The position numbers and the translations under genes were made by a program. A stretch of 64,000 nucleotides of DNA. Source: Dichetophora obliterata (taxonomy: Eukaryota; Arthropoda; Insecta; Diptera; Sciomyzidae). This document shows, piece by piece, positions 54,118 through 64,000 of this stretch. Location of the stretch: positions 50,657,482-50,721,481 of the forward strand of contig OY986439.1 of NCBI GenBank assembly GCA_963920525.1, written 5' to 3'. The notes beneath the pieces were generated by a model that saw only the letters and a program-made list of their open reading frames with translations, searched no databases and had not been told where the DNA came from. How positions within the stretch are numbered: the stretch's first letter is position 1; each line of letters begins with the position of its first letter.

Positions 54118-55768
54118 CAGTGGCTCACACGTTATTTTATGCAGTGCATACTTTAAATTTTAGGGCTTTATAAAAACAAAACTAACAGGAATACAAAAGA
54201 TAATATGGTGTCATTTAAAAGAGCAAAAAGTCTAGTTAAGTAAAGGTTTTGCATTAATTGTGAATACATATATTTAGTTGTTTAAAAAATAAGAGAACAG
54301 AAAATACTGCTTAATTTCATCTCGCAGCTTATTTTATGCAGTCACTTCTCTCTGTTACGGTACTCTAATACTGCGCTGCCTAACGGTACTTTCGTTAGCT
54401 ATGCCTTTGTTCTATTTCTATAATTGCTTTGTGTTAGCTTTTTAGTCTGATTTTTTTGCTTCAAGTGTCTGCTTCTATGATTTTTTAAAATAGGAGCGCG
54501 CACAACGCTACAACAACGAGAATTGGTTATGTACTATTTTAAAAACAGCAGCTCGCAGCGAAAAATGGCTGAAATGGTTAATATCAATTCCCCTACAGTG
54601 CAAGAGAACATCGAGCGCTTCGTCCATAAGAATCGATTGCACAATAAGAGCAAAGAAGCACTGAACAAAATTTTTAATGCAACCGACGAGCGGCATATTG
54701 TACGGAAGATAAAGGCTTACCCGAGACTCTCAGCTCCGAAAATGGCTTTTGAAGTTCAAACTGACCTGAGCAAACAGTGTAGTGCTGAAACAATTCGACG
54801 TAAAAAGAACTTTCATGGCCGAGTAACACGAAACAAGCCGTGTATTAGCCCCAAAAACAGATTATGCAGACTCAACTACGACAAAGAACATATGTCCAAG
54901 ACCCCAGAGTACTGGACTTCAGTTATTTTTGCAGGTAATCGAAGATCAATTTATTCGGTTCAGATGGTATGTGCTATATGTGGCGAAAACCGAATACCGA
55001 GGTCAACAAAAAAAAACTTAAAACAAACCGTGAAACATGGCGGTGGCAGCGTCATGATTTGGGCCTGAATGTCAGCTGCTGGTACTGGCAAGTTGCCGTT
55101 TATTTGAACAACAATGGAAAAATTTATGTACCTACAGATCTTGAAGAACAATTTGTTGCAGAGTGCAAAGGTTCTGGGTATTGATTTTCCGATTTTACCA
55201 GGATGACGATCGAAAGCACAAAGTGGGTATTGTGCAAACCAGGCTAATATACAACTGCCCACAATTGATGACGCCGCCAGCACAGTCGCCAGACATTAAT
55301 GTTATTGAAAATGTGTGGTCTTTATTGGAAAATAACATCCGGAAACATCAAATTTTAAACAAAACCACCTGAAAGAGATATTGAAAACGAAGTGGGCGAA
55401 TATTTTGCCAACTATCACTCAAAAACTGGTCGCATCAATGCCAAACCACCTTAGATCTGTTGTGGACAACAAGGGCTATCATACCAAAGAATAAAAATAG
55501 AAAATATCATTAATTAATACGAAAAATTTATAAATAACAAGTGACTGCATAAAATAAGCTGTGATATGAAATTAAGCAGTATTTTCGGGTTTCTTAATTT
55601 TAAGCCAACCTTATATATATTTTTAGAATAAATAAAGTTAATTTATTAAACTAAGCATCTTGTTCTTTTAAATGATATTATATTATTTTTTCTATTCCAG
55701 TCAGTTTCGTTGCTATAAAGCCCTAAAATTGAAAGTATGCACTGCATAAAATAAGCTGTGAGCCACTG
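54118..55768 (+). mobile_element. Tc1-like element B, related to element A
   Basis: TA flanks both sides (54116-54117 and 55769-55770). The ends CAGTGGCTCACA.GTTATTTT and the continuing ATGCAGTGCATACTTT match over about 55 bp in inverted orientation. Inner copies GCAGCTTATTTTATGCAGTC (54325) and the complement of GACTGCATAAAATAAGCTG (55543) repeat the IR/DR design of element A, 84 bp away. The shared core is CTCACAGCTTATTT. Confidence 0.9.
54490..55494 (+). pseudogene. Tc1 transposase (element B), degraded
   Basis: The frame GARTTLQQRELVMYYF follows an ATA at 54490 where an ATG would be expected, so the start codon has probably mutated. KMAEMVNINSPTVQENI is the helix-turn-helix. At 54934-54938 the expected first catalytic Asp-Glu pair is replaced by GGTAA, which removes the Asp and shifts the frame. 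Downstream pieces include VKHGGGSVMIWA, RFYQDDDRKHK and AQSPDINVIENVWSLLE in shifting frames, with a stop after IWA. The gene is clearly inactive. Confidence 0.88.
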
Positions 55769-56567
55769 TATATTAATAAAGCGAGTCGAGTGGAGTGAAC
55801 TCAGCTCCACTCGCTTTTACTCTGATCGGTATGAATAAAGCATATTAATAAAAATAACTAAACTCCACTCTACTCATGTTTTTATTTGACGTTGAGTGTT
55901 CACTCATAATAAACATCGCAACCTCAGATTTTGTTTATTTCCTATTAATAAAACTTGAGATCACTCAGCAAAAGTTGAGTGTGCTATCTAGCTTACTCAG
56001 CCTTACTCAAGCTATAAAAATATCATATTTTGCCCATTTCACAATGAAATTCAACATCTATTGCACTTACCATTTCCTGTTTGGCTCAAATTGTTTTATT
56101 ACAATCCGAAGTTATAAATTTTTAGAATCAATTTTCGCGGCCAATCAATTTTTTGAGACAACGTAGCTCAGGCAATTTAAATGCGATTTTCGTAAAAGGG
56201 GTATCACTAAAAAGATGAATTCGTCTGTTTGAAGGCCAAAATTTAAGACTTTTGAAAAAATTGCAATAAGTTTATACAATCTTAATTTTAAAGTTTACTT
56301 ATTAAAATTAAAAAAAACTCTCAGGATCTTCAAATATTTCGGTATCTTATACTTCACCAAGTTCTAGCGCTGTATTTTCATCAAGTTTTACATTGAAATT
56401 GCAACAAACACATATGAACGAAAATTTTGCATACACTCTAAAAACTGATTGAAAAATCTCTACAATAAATGTTGTGACATTTCACGACATTTATTGGCGA
56501 TTTTGTAAAAAACCACGCTATGCAGTGAGTTTTTTCAATTTTGTCTGAAAATCAGCGTCTTTTTCCA

Positions 56568-56822
56568 AGATATGTATATTTACTCTAAATTCACGCTATT
56601 TGAGCGTGTTTTCGCTCAGAGATCCTTAAAATATGTATATCTCTCTACTTTTAACGCTATTTTAGCGTGTTTTTGCTCAGAGAGCCCTAAAATATATATA
56701 TATTCTCTACTTTTCACGCTATTCCAGCGTGTTTTCACTCAGAGAATTCTAAAATATGTATATTTTCTACTTTTCACGCTATTTCAGCGTGTTTTCGCTC
56801 AGATAGTCCTAAAAACGCTCCA
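56568..56822. repeat. Minisatellite, about 4 units of 61 bp, hairpin-forming
   Basis: Units restart at about 56570, 56631, 56691 and 56753 with ATATGTATAT..CTACTTTTCACGC, then TATTTCAGCGTGTTTTCGCTCAGAGA. Each unit holds palindromes ACGCT..AGCGT and GAGCGTGTTTTCGCTC. The plus-strand frame is open across all units, a by-product of the 61-bp period; no gene is proposed. Confidence 0.85.
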
Positions 56823-56869
56823 GCAGCGGTATTTTACGCTTGCCCTTAAATAAACACCTCTGCTTTAAC

Positions 56870-57070
56870 GTCATATGATTTCAAAGAGTTTATTCGAACA
56901 AGTGTCAGATTATATAAAACTTAAACAGTTTTATGCTCAAGCAGAATACTCAAGCCTACTGATGTAGAAAAGAGTAGCGCCTTTTGCTGAGTTATTGACT
57001 CTGATAACTCTTATGCAGAGTTGTTGTTTTGCCATGTTCAAAACTTACTTGAAAGACTTCACGCATTTAT
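56870..57070. repeat. Third copy of the 14.7-17.9 kb arm repeat
   Basis: ACGTCATATGATTTCAAAGA, AACAAGTGTCAGATTATATA and CTTAAACAGT match, in reverse complement, the right arm at 17820-17895. AGAGTTGTTGT at 57016 matches the inner arm end. It provides the uninterrupted version of the target of the MITE at 14746-14887. Confidence 0.75.
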
Positions 57071-57682
57071 AGCTTTTGTTTATAAGCGCAGACAAGATTG
57101 GAAGAAATAATTTTAGAAGTGAGTTTTTGCAAGAGAGCGAAAGAAATAATTGTAGGTGAGGGGATTCACGCATTTTTAACGATAAATATTTATAATTTTG
57201 CTCTATGGGGTTTAACGACAATAAATGCAGGCAATCAGTTGCCAGCAATTATTGTAGTTAATTCTCGCGAATTTTTGTTAGAGTGTACTTAACAGTTTAT
57301 TTATTACTTACCTTGGATGGCTTCGAAAATTACATCTATTTGAATTAAAACAAAAAATTTTTAAGAATGTACCGTATTTTGTCGAATGACACAAAAGAAT
57401 TTGTTATTGAAAAACAAATTTGGCTGTCTGACAGCTGTTGACATGAGTGATCACTCAAAAAATGGTTTTTTTGCCCTCAGAGTGGAGTGGAGTTTATTTA
57501 ATACGAATTCCACACTCCACTTAACTAACATCGCACACTCAAAATGCACACTCAAGCACTTTACTCCACTCTTTCACTCAGTTTTTATTAATATGTCCCA
57601 TTATAAATGTCTAAAATTTGATTTTACATAAAGTTTTTCCAGCTTTTACAGTTTAGCTTTGTTTTAATAAATGCTCTTTTAA

Positions 57683-59751
57683 GGGGGTCCTCTGGTAATC
57701 TATGCCAAATTTTAGCCTTTTTTCAAAATATTGTGGAAAGAGAACGAGTAAAGATATTTTAGTTCCGTTTTTTGATTTGGGTAGCTTAATTTATTGAAAA
57801 AAATACAAAATTTTGAAAAAGTGAATTTATGGACCGTTCAGAAAGTTCTCGGCCTGGTAACGAGGTTCTCCGGAAAAAAGGTGGGTCCAAATTGCGCACG
57901 ATTCCAAGAGTAAACATCGTCTGAAAAAAAAAATATTCAGTTACTTAGAATGAATGTCCCTATAGCCCCTACCTCGGAAACAAAAATCGAAATTTTTTTA
58001 GGGGGGGAGCCGCCACTTTGAAAATGAAAAATCGAATTTCGACCTTTTTTTTTGTAGTCTAGTGTAGAAAAAAAATAGTAAACATTATTTTTTCGGCAAG
58101 TTTGAAGTAGGGGCTATAGCAGCGTAAATTCTGCGTCGTTTCATGCCTCATATATAAAAATCGGTCAAAAACTGTTTGAGTTATCGTGCGCAAAGTTTTG
58201 AAAAACATGGTTTCGAGAAAAACGCGTTTAAAGTTTTGACTTCAATTTTGAGGCACACAAATGACATTAACACATATTTTTTTAATACAATACTTACGAA
58301 TATTAATCGGCAATTCCAGCCCCATAAAGTGTGCCTTCCTCCATCTCATAAAACGAGTTTTCCATGGCTTTTTGGGCTCTGCGGGCTGTGCGACCCTCTT
58401 TCGATGATGCGTACGTTTTTAGCTCTGAGCGTTGAAGTCGTTTTCCGTCGCGAGATTCAGCATACATCTCGGCTTGTGGGCCGATGACAATACCCACTGT
58501 GGTTGTTTGTGCATGTTTTCTGGTGCGATTCGTACCATTCTTCGAAGTCTGCAGAGTCATTTTTTTTCCCCACATTTTGCATGCCTGGCAAAGGCTTGAT
58601 TTGACAACGGAGTCAACCACTTTTTTGGTATGTTTACCGACGAGCGTAGTGACACCAAAAAGAGACGAGAATCCCCGTTTTTTCCAGGTGCCATCCCCTG
58701 AAACGGTCAGCACTGAGGAGTCACAGTCAGGATTTTTTTCTTTCTGCTGTTCCTGCTCTTCTTTAACCGCATTCAACAGGCACTGCTTGTAAACTGCTTT
58801 AGCAGACACATGCATGTTTTTCAAGGTGCCATAGTACGCATCAAGGCACAATCCTTGGCATATGTCCATTAATCCGCAGAACATATTAATACCTTCTCTC
58901 CCTATTCCAAGCAATCTCATGGCAAATATCAACCGGCGATTTACAACAAAAGATTTACCGACCACCGGCGAAGAATTAATATACTGTGTAGCTTTACATT
59001 GGCACTGCAGACTCACTTTGAAGCCGACTCCACGCATACATGTTTTTCCAAATCGAATTTTTTGTTTACATTGGGCGCAGATAACCAGAGCAGCAAGCGT
59101 TTGGAAAAATGAAAAAAATTCCAAGAAACAGAACTGGAGGTTGTTTTCGATGATGACTTCATTGTCTTGCATTTTCTTCAATTTTTTGGCCGATGTGCTG
59201 GCAAAGTCGGTGTCCTCTACTTGGGAGTGCTGGTTTCCACGGAAATGCCTCTTTTTTGTTCGATACGCGTACTTACGCGGCGCGTTTGGGTGGCTTTTTT
59301 TATCCATAGCAAAAAAAAAACACAAAACGATTTTTCTTTTATTTTACAACAGCAGTTATCGCGCACGCGTAGCTTTCAGCGTTCGAAAATAAACTGAATC
59401 TCGTTCGTTTGCTTCTTTCATGTGAACACCTGGGCTCAAAATCATTTCAACCCCTAAATCAAAACATGCATGTATACATACTGCATGTATACATACTGTG
59501 TGTGTATATTTTGTAATATCAATACATATTTTGGAAGAATTCCACAGAATTTTCGACTAATGACTGCAGGCAAATAAACAACTTTGCTGATGCGTTATTT
59601 TGACGAAAACATACCTACACAAAAATGCCTGTATCTCCTAAACTATTTCGAATTTTGAAAAATCCTTTTGGGAAAATGTTTTTGAGTATCTGAGCAATAG
59701 AAATATGAAAAAAAAATCGAAAAAAAATTTTCGGATTACCAGAGGACCCCC
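57683..59751 (-). mobile_element. TTAA-flanked DNA transposon with Mutator/Kolobok-type transposase
   Basis: TTAA flanks both sides (57679-57682 and 59752-59755). GGGGGTCCTCTGGTAATC is an 18-bp perfect TIR. The interior carries a transposase-like gene on the minus strand and noncoding sequence with GTTTCGAGAAAAACGCGTTT. TTAA duplication with a transposase unlike piggyBac fits Kolobok. It is inserted in the DR1-bearing dispersed repeat that resumes at 59752. Confidence 0.8.
58303..59307 (-). pseudogene. Mutator-like transposase domain protein, internally deleted
   Basis: From ATG 59307 (MDKKSHPNAPRKYAYRTKKR) the frame stays open for 334 residues. C-terminal to a CxxC pair (VICAQCKQKI) and a second Cys-rich patch (LQCQCKATQ) comes VSGDGTWKKRGFSSLFGVTT, then KVVDSVVKSSLCQACKMW. 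SGDG.W.KRGF..L.G is the signature of the insect Mutator-like transposase domain family. The usual continuation with further catalytic acids is missing: QTSKNGTNRTRKHAQ leads directly to a tail-like RTARRAQKAMENSFYEMEEG. It is therefore likely an internal in-frame deletion product, truncated relative to the family and not catalytic. Family naming is from motif recall. Confidence 0.7.
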
Positions 59752-59756
59752 TTAAT

Positions 59757-59915
59757 GCTCATATTTCAGGTCAAAGGTCACCAATCAGAAATTCAATCAT
59801 ATTGCGCAGCCAGACCTATCATCTGATAACTCATTCACTATTCTACCTCTTCCTAGACCTGAGATTCCTTACTAAAATTAATTTTTCAGGTCATATTTCA
59901 GGTCAGAGGTCATAA
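59757..59915. repeat. Dispersed repeat with two DR1-type motifs
   Basis: AGGTCAAAGGTCA (59768-59780) and AGGTCAGAGGTCA (59900-59912), each preceded by CATATTTC, plus a half site AGGTCA at 59888-59893. It is homologous to the copy at 11700-11860. Receptor binding is untested. Confidence 0.5.
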
Positions 59916-61690
59916 ATTTAAAATCTAGCATAATTCGGCACATCTATGGTGCAATACCTTTCGAATAATATACGTTTCACTGCCCTTATTCAAAAATAAA
60001 TATGAAAAAAGTGTACGACAACATTTAATGTTTGCGTACTAATAATATATAAGATTCAAATCTTCAATACTTTTCTAGTTAAAATAAAACTGTTTTGATT
60101 TTCTTACTTTAACATTAAAATATTATTTTTCTTAAGCTTAGTTGGTGCAACGGCCCCTCGCTACTCCCGTGTACTGTCCCCTGGAATACTCCTTACAATT
60201 TTGACAGATATAAAAAAAAATTCTATTTTTTAGGCTAATTGGTGTCTGTGTGCTAATATGTGTACTCTCGAAACTTAGATTCTTAAAAAAATCTATTTTA
60301 GTAAAAAGAAACTAAAGCGTTTGTTTTTTATCACAATTTAGTATAGAATTTTTATCACAAAAAACTGTCATGATGTTTTTATTTTAAGAATTCGCTCGCA
60401 TAAATCTGAATGCATGTTTTCGTTTTATCGCAAAGACTCACATAAAATTCCACTTTGTCGTGAGACTGGATTTTTTCGACATGATTTTGTTTTTGCTAAG
60501 ATTTAGAATTTTTGTAAATTTTAAATACTTGCTTTCATCTCTAGTTTCTGTTTTCATCAACATATTTTTGCTTTGTTCAAAATTCGATTAGGAATAAAAA
60601 ATGTGTGTTTTAAAATTATATTTCGACTAACGTCACAGTCGCGCATCATGTCGTCAAGCGATATTTTTCAGAGCAACCACACGTTTGCCAATTGAAAAGT
60701 TCCTCTGCGATTTTATTTATCGCTTAATTTTATAGTGAAGATATGTTTATTTTTGCTGTTTCATGTTAAATTTTCATAATTAAGTAGGTTCTAAAAATAT
60801 ACATAATGCAATATTTTAAGCTCCCTCTTCCCCTAACTGGTGTCTTTTTTTGTTTATTTCAACTTGAAACAGAAGCACTTGAAATGCATAACTAACAAAG
60901 TGTGCTGCTGAGTTTGCTTGCTTGCTTGAGTTAGTTGGAAAAGCTTTAAATGCACTTGAAAGTATGTATGTGCTTGTGTGTGTATTTAGCATTCATTGGA
61001 TAATATTTAGTTGAAAGCCATATATGAGTAATTAATGCAAATAGCCTTAAAAAGGAGAATTGCGTTCAGTGCAAGTATCTTGGGAAATGGCTGAGAAGCA
61101 GTGTTTTCCAAGCAAATGCTGATTTGATCCAATTATTTGACAGTGGTTTTGTAATAAAGGGTTGAGCAAGGTTCTTGCACGGGGGCTTTTATAATTATTA
61201 CGAATTGTTTTTTTTTTCGTTTTTTATACCATTATCCTAATACGTTTAAACTATTGCATATTTGTAACAATTTATATTGAAGCCTTTTTATTATATATCA
61301 ATATGAGTTTTATTAACATTGCTCAGCTCTTTCACCATATAAAAATTTTTATTTCAATTTTTTAATTTTGGTTTTGTATTAAAAACAATAGAGGACGCCA
61401 AAGTCGAGTCCTTAAAGAATATATGGAAGACAGTCAATTGAAAATTTGGCCAATTTCTATACATTTTGGTGTGTTTTAAATCAAAACTTCGCAAATTAAT
61501 TAATTTCCTTACAATTTTCAAAGAATTGTAGTAAATTTCTTTGGACCGCATTTGAAATACAAAACTCATTTTTTTGAGAGACTTCTATTTTTTATCGGCC
61601 TTGCGACTCTAGTTTTTTAAGGACTCGACTTTGTAGCGCTATCTTGAATAGTTTAATATTTATAATTTACTCTTGCTCTATTATTGGAAT
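59916..61690. other. Unassigned AT-rich stretch
   Basis: CAACGGCCCCTCGCTACTCCCG at about 60149-60170 hints at a decayed repeat end. No ORF with a domain and no inverted ends were found. Confidence 0.45.
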
Positions 61691-61697
61691 AGATTAA

Positions 61698-62220
61698 CGG
61701 CCCTATTCTGGTTGTTAGCTTAACAAGAAATAGTTAAGGCGACTGTTATGTTATGTAAATGTTGGTATTCTTAAAAATCATTTACAACATAAAAGCTTAA
61801 AAAGCTTTTAAAGTTCACCATGCATGGTGAAAATCGATATGTCTATTGAAAGAAGAGATGCGCGATATGAACAGATGCTTCGAGTGCAGCTTGTGACTTT
61901 GCAAGCGCTTGAAAAATTTGTCTGTCACGGCAACCGAAAGATTACATTATCAACAAAATAAGTAAAAATTCTTCCATTTTTCAGTTTCATGTATTTAAAC
62001 TCAATATTATATTATAATTTGTATTTTTTTTATTATTTGCACAACAATTTCTTATCTAAGCACATAAATTTCATTCGTTGTTAAGACTCTTTCTGTCATT
62101 AACAAAATTGCAAGGAAAAGAGCTTTTAAATTTGCAGCAGCATACGAAATCTTAACAAATTGTTAATATTAACTATTTTGTTAATATGGTGAGCTTAGTT
62201 AAGCTGCCAGAATTGGGTTG
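61698..62220. mobile_element. TTAA-flanked MITE-like element
   Basis: TTAA at 61694-61697 and 62221-62224. The ends CGGCCCTATTCTGG and, in reverse complement, CAACCCAATTCTGG are followed on both sides by AGCTTAAC. A CACCATGCATGGTG palindrome lies at 61817-61830. TIRs have three mismatches in 14, so the element is old. A 3-bp TTA duplication is an alternative reading. Confidence 0.6.
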
Positions 62221-62362
62221 TTAATATGTTCAACTTTACCATTTACCATTTTAATTATATCATAACATTGTACCATCCCAACATTTTACTATATACGTAC
62301 TTTATTTTATATGTAGTGAAAAGTTGTAGTGGAAATAGTAATCGAAAATAGTATCTTGGTAT

Positions 62363-62996
62363 ACGGTTAAAAATCTTGGACTAAATTTTAAACTTTTTTG
62401 GATTAAATATAGGACAACGCAAAAAAAAAAAAATTAAATTAGGAAAAGTTTAAAATTTTTCAATAAAAAAAAAATTAGTTTTCAATCCGCAAAAAGTTTA
62501 AATAAAGCAATATAAATATCAACTTAAAATAAAAAACTTTTCTGACCAGTTCATGATTTGAACACTCGTCCTCTATTGTGCTGGTCCAACACCTTATCCA
62601 CTCGTTCATCTCAGTTGTTAAGAAAGTTACGCTTGTTTTGCATCATAGCGAATGCAAGTAAGCTTGCAGTAAGTAAGCAAGCGAGCAGAAACGTGGGTTC
62701 GAAACCCAGCTAAATAAAAGTAAAATAAAAAAATATTCTGACCAGTTCGTGATTTGAACACACGTCCCCTCATGTGCTGGTCCAATACCTTATCCACTCG
62801 TCCAACTTAGTTGTTCAAATAGTTTCGCTTATTTTGCATCATTACGAATGCAAGTAAGTTCTTTTCAGGAACGTGGGCTTGAGACCCAGCTAAATGAAAC
62901 TAATGTTTGGATTACAAAATATTCCTTTTTGGATTAAAAATTTCTTTAAACCAAAGTTTGGATTAAAAAGTACATAGTTCAAAATTTTTAATCGTG
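62363..62996. mobile_element. CACGGTTAGAAAT-family MITE, copy 3, with tandem tRNA-like units
   Basis: The left end ACGGTTAAAAATCTTGGACT matches the right end in reverse complement CACGATTAAAAATTTTGAAC. Subterminal AAACTTTT.GGATTAAA words resemble copies 1 and 2. Inside are two direct repeats of about 195 bp (62520-62714 and 62715-62905), each with a tRNA-like segment and an ACGTGGG.T.GA.ACCCAGCTAAAT block. Confidence 0.75.
62541..62814 (-). other. Two tRNA-like sequences in direct repeat
   Basis: Copies at 62541-62619 and 62739-62814 read in reverse complement GA.GAGTGGATAAGGT.TTGG (D-arm-like), CCAGCACA, and ACGTGTGTTCAAATCACG. The last forms a T-arm with a TTCAAAT loop and GTG/CAC stem in the second copy. 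No intact acceptor stem. They are probably relics of a tRNA-derived segment carried by the MITE. Confidence 0.5.
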
Positions 62997-63066
62997 TAGT
63001 GAGCATCAAGGATGGAATTTTTGTTTGTTATAAAACTTTGGGGAAAGATAGCGTTAGAAGAATATA

Positions 63067-63130
63067 TTGACCAGGTTTTACCTACGTAGTTGGTACTTTG
63101 GTAGTTGGTGCATAGGTAAAACCTGGGTAC
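63067..63130. repeat. Short inverted repeat
   Basis: CCAGGTTTTACCTA (about 63071-63084) and TAGGTAAAACCTGG (about 63113-63126) surround a loop with repeated TAGTTGGT. Purpose unknown. Confidence 0.75.
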
Positions 63131-63134
63131 CTAT

Positions 63135-63500
63135 GTATTATATAATTTATAATATCATTTCAAATCATAATAACACTTCATCATACCATACCATCAAACC
63201 ATACATTGAAAAAACCATCATACCATGCCATTATATCATACAATTATAACATACGAAGCCATCACATCATACCTTTATAATATATATCACCATACCATTA
63301 CAATATACGATATGTCATACCATCAAACCTTCATATCATACAATCATAACATACCATTAAACCATACTTTCACACTATTACAAACCATCATATTATAAAA
63401 TACCATCGTATCATTTCGCACTATCTTACAATAAAATACCATTATGGCATTGTATCAAACCTTCATTCCATACCATCATATCATACCATAATATACTATA
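63135..63500. repeat. Degenerate ACCATCATA-type simple repeat
   Basis: More than 25 variants of ATACCATCATACCAT/AACCATAC follow one another. The tract is C-bearing but almost G-free on the plus strand. Confidence 0.8.
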
Positions 63501-64000
63501 TTATAATTTTTCTTTTATATATGTGTATGTACTTTATGCTTATCACACTTTGGATGATACTTATTATACATCAAACCGATCGTGCTATACAATACTAAAC
63601 CAAAACACCATAAACAAGGGCGTCCGCAGGATTTGTTCTAGGGGAGCAAAAAGGCATAAAGAAGTCTAGAATGCACATAAATAAAATGCAACCTATATAA
63701 TTCTATTTTCTAAGATTTTTGGTATTAATTTTGTTATCATGATACGCTGGTTGACACACGCTTGTACACATAAGAAAATTGTATATATTTCAAATATGTG
63801 GTCTCCTTTATCCTTAAATAAAATCGCATTAATTACTATTTCGCACCCAAGTCTTCTTCTTTTCAAATAAGAATACAAAAATCCTCAATATTTTTTTTTT
63901 TTTCAAATTAATAAAACTAGCAAGATTTTTTAACCATTTTTTTCAGTTTTGGAGGCCTAAAACTCATAAACCAATTGCGAGCGGCCTGAAATTTATCAGA
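63501..64000. other. Nothing recognised to the right edge
   Basis: AT-rich with no supported gene or element end. Confidence 0.45.

Larger units (their letters stand above)
55771..57594. mobile_element. TATTAATAAA-ended MITE-like element with ACTCCACTC repeats
   Basis: TATTAATAAAGCGAGTCGAG (55771) at the left and AGTTTTTATTAATATGTCCC (57574-57593) at the right are inverted. GAGTGGAGTG and ACTCCACTC words repeat near both ends (55789-55880 and 57480-57570). Element B abuts the left end, which may be truncated. Inside are the minisatellite 56568-56822 and an arm-like repeat at 56870-57070. Confidence 0.5.

Noticed and set aside
56572..56853. 93-codon protein with internal repeats
   Set aside because: The ORF exists only because the minisatellite keeps one frame open; no start context or composition supports coding.
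63135..63500. CRISPR-like array or satellite
   Set aside because: There is no fixed repeat-spacer structure; it is a degenerate simple repeat in a eukaryotic context.

Overview
The window looks like an AT-rich higher-dipteran genome, most likely a tephritid-type fruit fly (inference). The reasons are an arthropod SMYD-type gene with an animal splice donor, a DD41D 'rosa'-type mariner (a group first described from Ceratitis), and a dense, nested load of DNA transposons, MITEs and non-LTR retrotransposons. There is no bacterial gene organisation, no CRISPR array and no rRNA gene.

The only host gene I can support is the first coding exon of a SET/MYND protein (SmydA type) at 26343-27197 on the plus strand. 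It ends at a consensus donor (GTAAGT at 27198). No later exon is recognisable before the right edge, so if the gene continues normally, everything from 27198 to 64000 is intron, or intron plus flank, and is almost entirely transposon.

Layout. 1-433: 3' end of a Helitron-like element. 2.1-3.1 kb: low-repeat stretch with a CRE motif. 3.4-7.5 kb: dead Jockey-like LINE, interrupted by a TTAA-flanked element that carries an RTE-like LINE fragment. 7.6-11.2 kb: broken piggyBac transposase, interrupted by a hAT MITE. 12-18.7 kb: MITEs, a G-rich polypurine block and a large inverted-repeat element (14.7-17.9 kb) that itself hosts two MITEs. 20.0-24.3 kb: a second dead Jockey-like LINE interrupted by three separate DNA transposons. 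25.4-27.2 kb: putative promoter region and exon of the SET gene. 28.3-29.1 kb: nested pair of Harbinger-like MITEs. 30.6-31.3 and 33.0-33.7 kb: MITEs. 34.3-37.7 kb: long inverted-repeat element containing a mariner with an intact DD41D transposase. 38.2-42.7 kb: hAT inside hAT, with a hairpin MITE and a 5'-truncated RNase H LINE inside. 42.8-44.8 kb: TIR element hosting a Helitron. 45.4-45.7 kb: long hairpin. 45.8-51.0 kb: pogo-like element split by an apparently intact two-ORF CR1-group LINE. 52.4-55.8 kb: two related Tc1 elements side by side. 55.8-57.6 kb: MITE-like element with a 61-bp minisatellite. 57.7-59.75 kb: TTAA-flanked element with a deleted Mutator/Kolobok-type transposase. 61.7-63.5 kb: MITEs, tRNA-like repeats and an ACCATCATA-rich simple repeat.

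The most informative part is the stratigraphy. Several insertions can be removed on paper, using their target-site duplications, to give an uninterrupted ancestral reading frame or a sequence matching another copy elsewhere in the window. This gives strong internal proof of element boundaries and their order of arrival.
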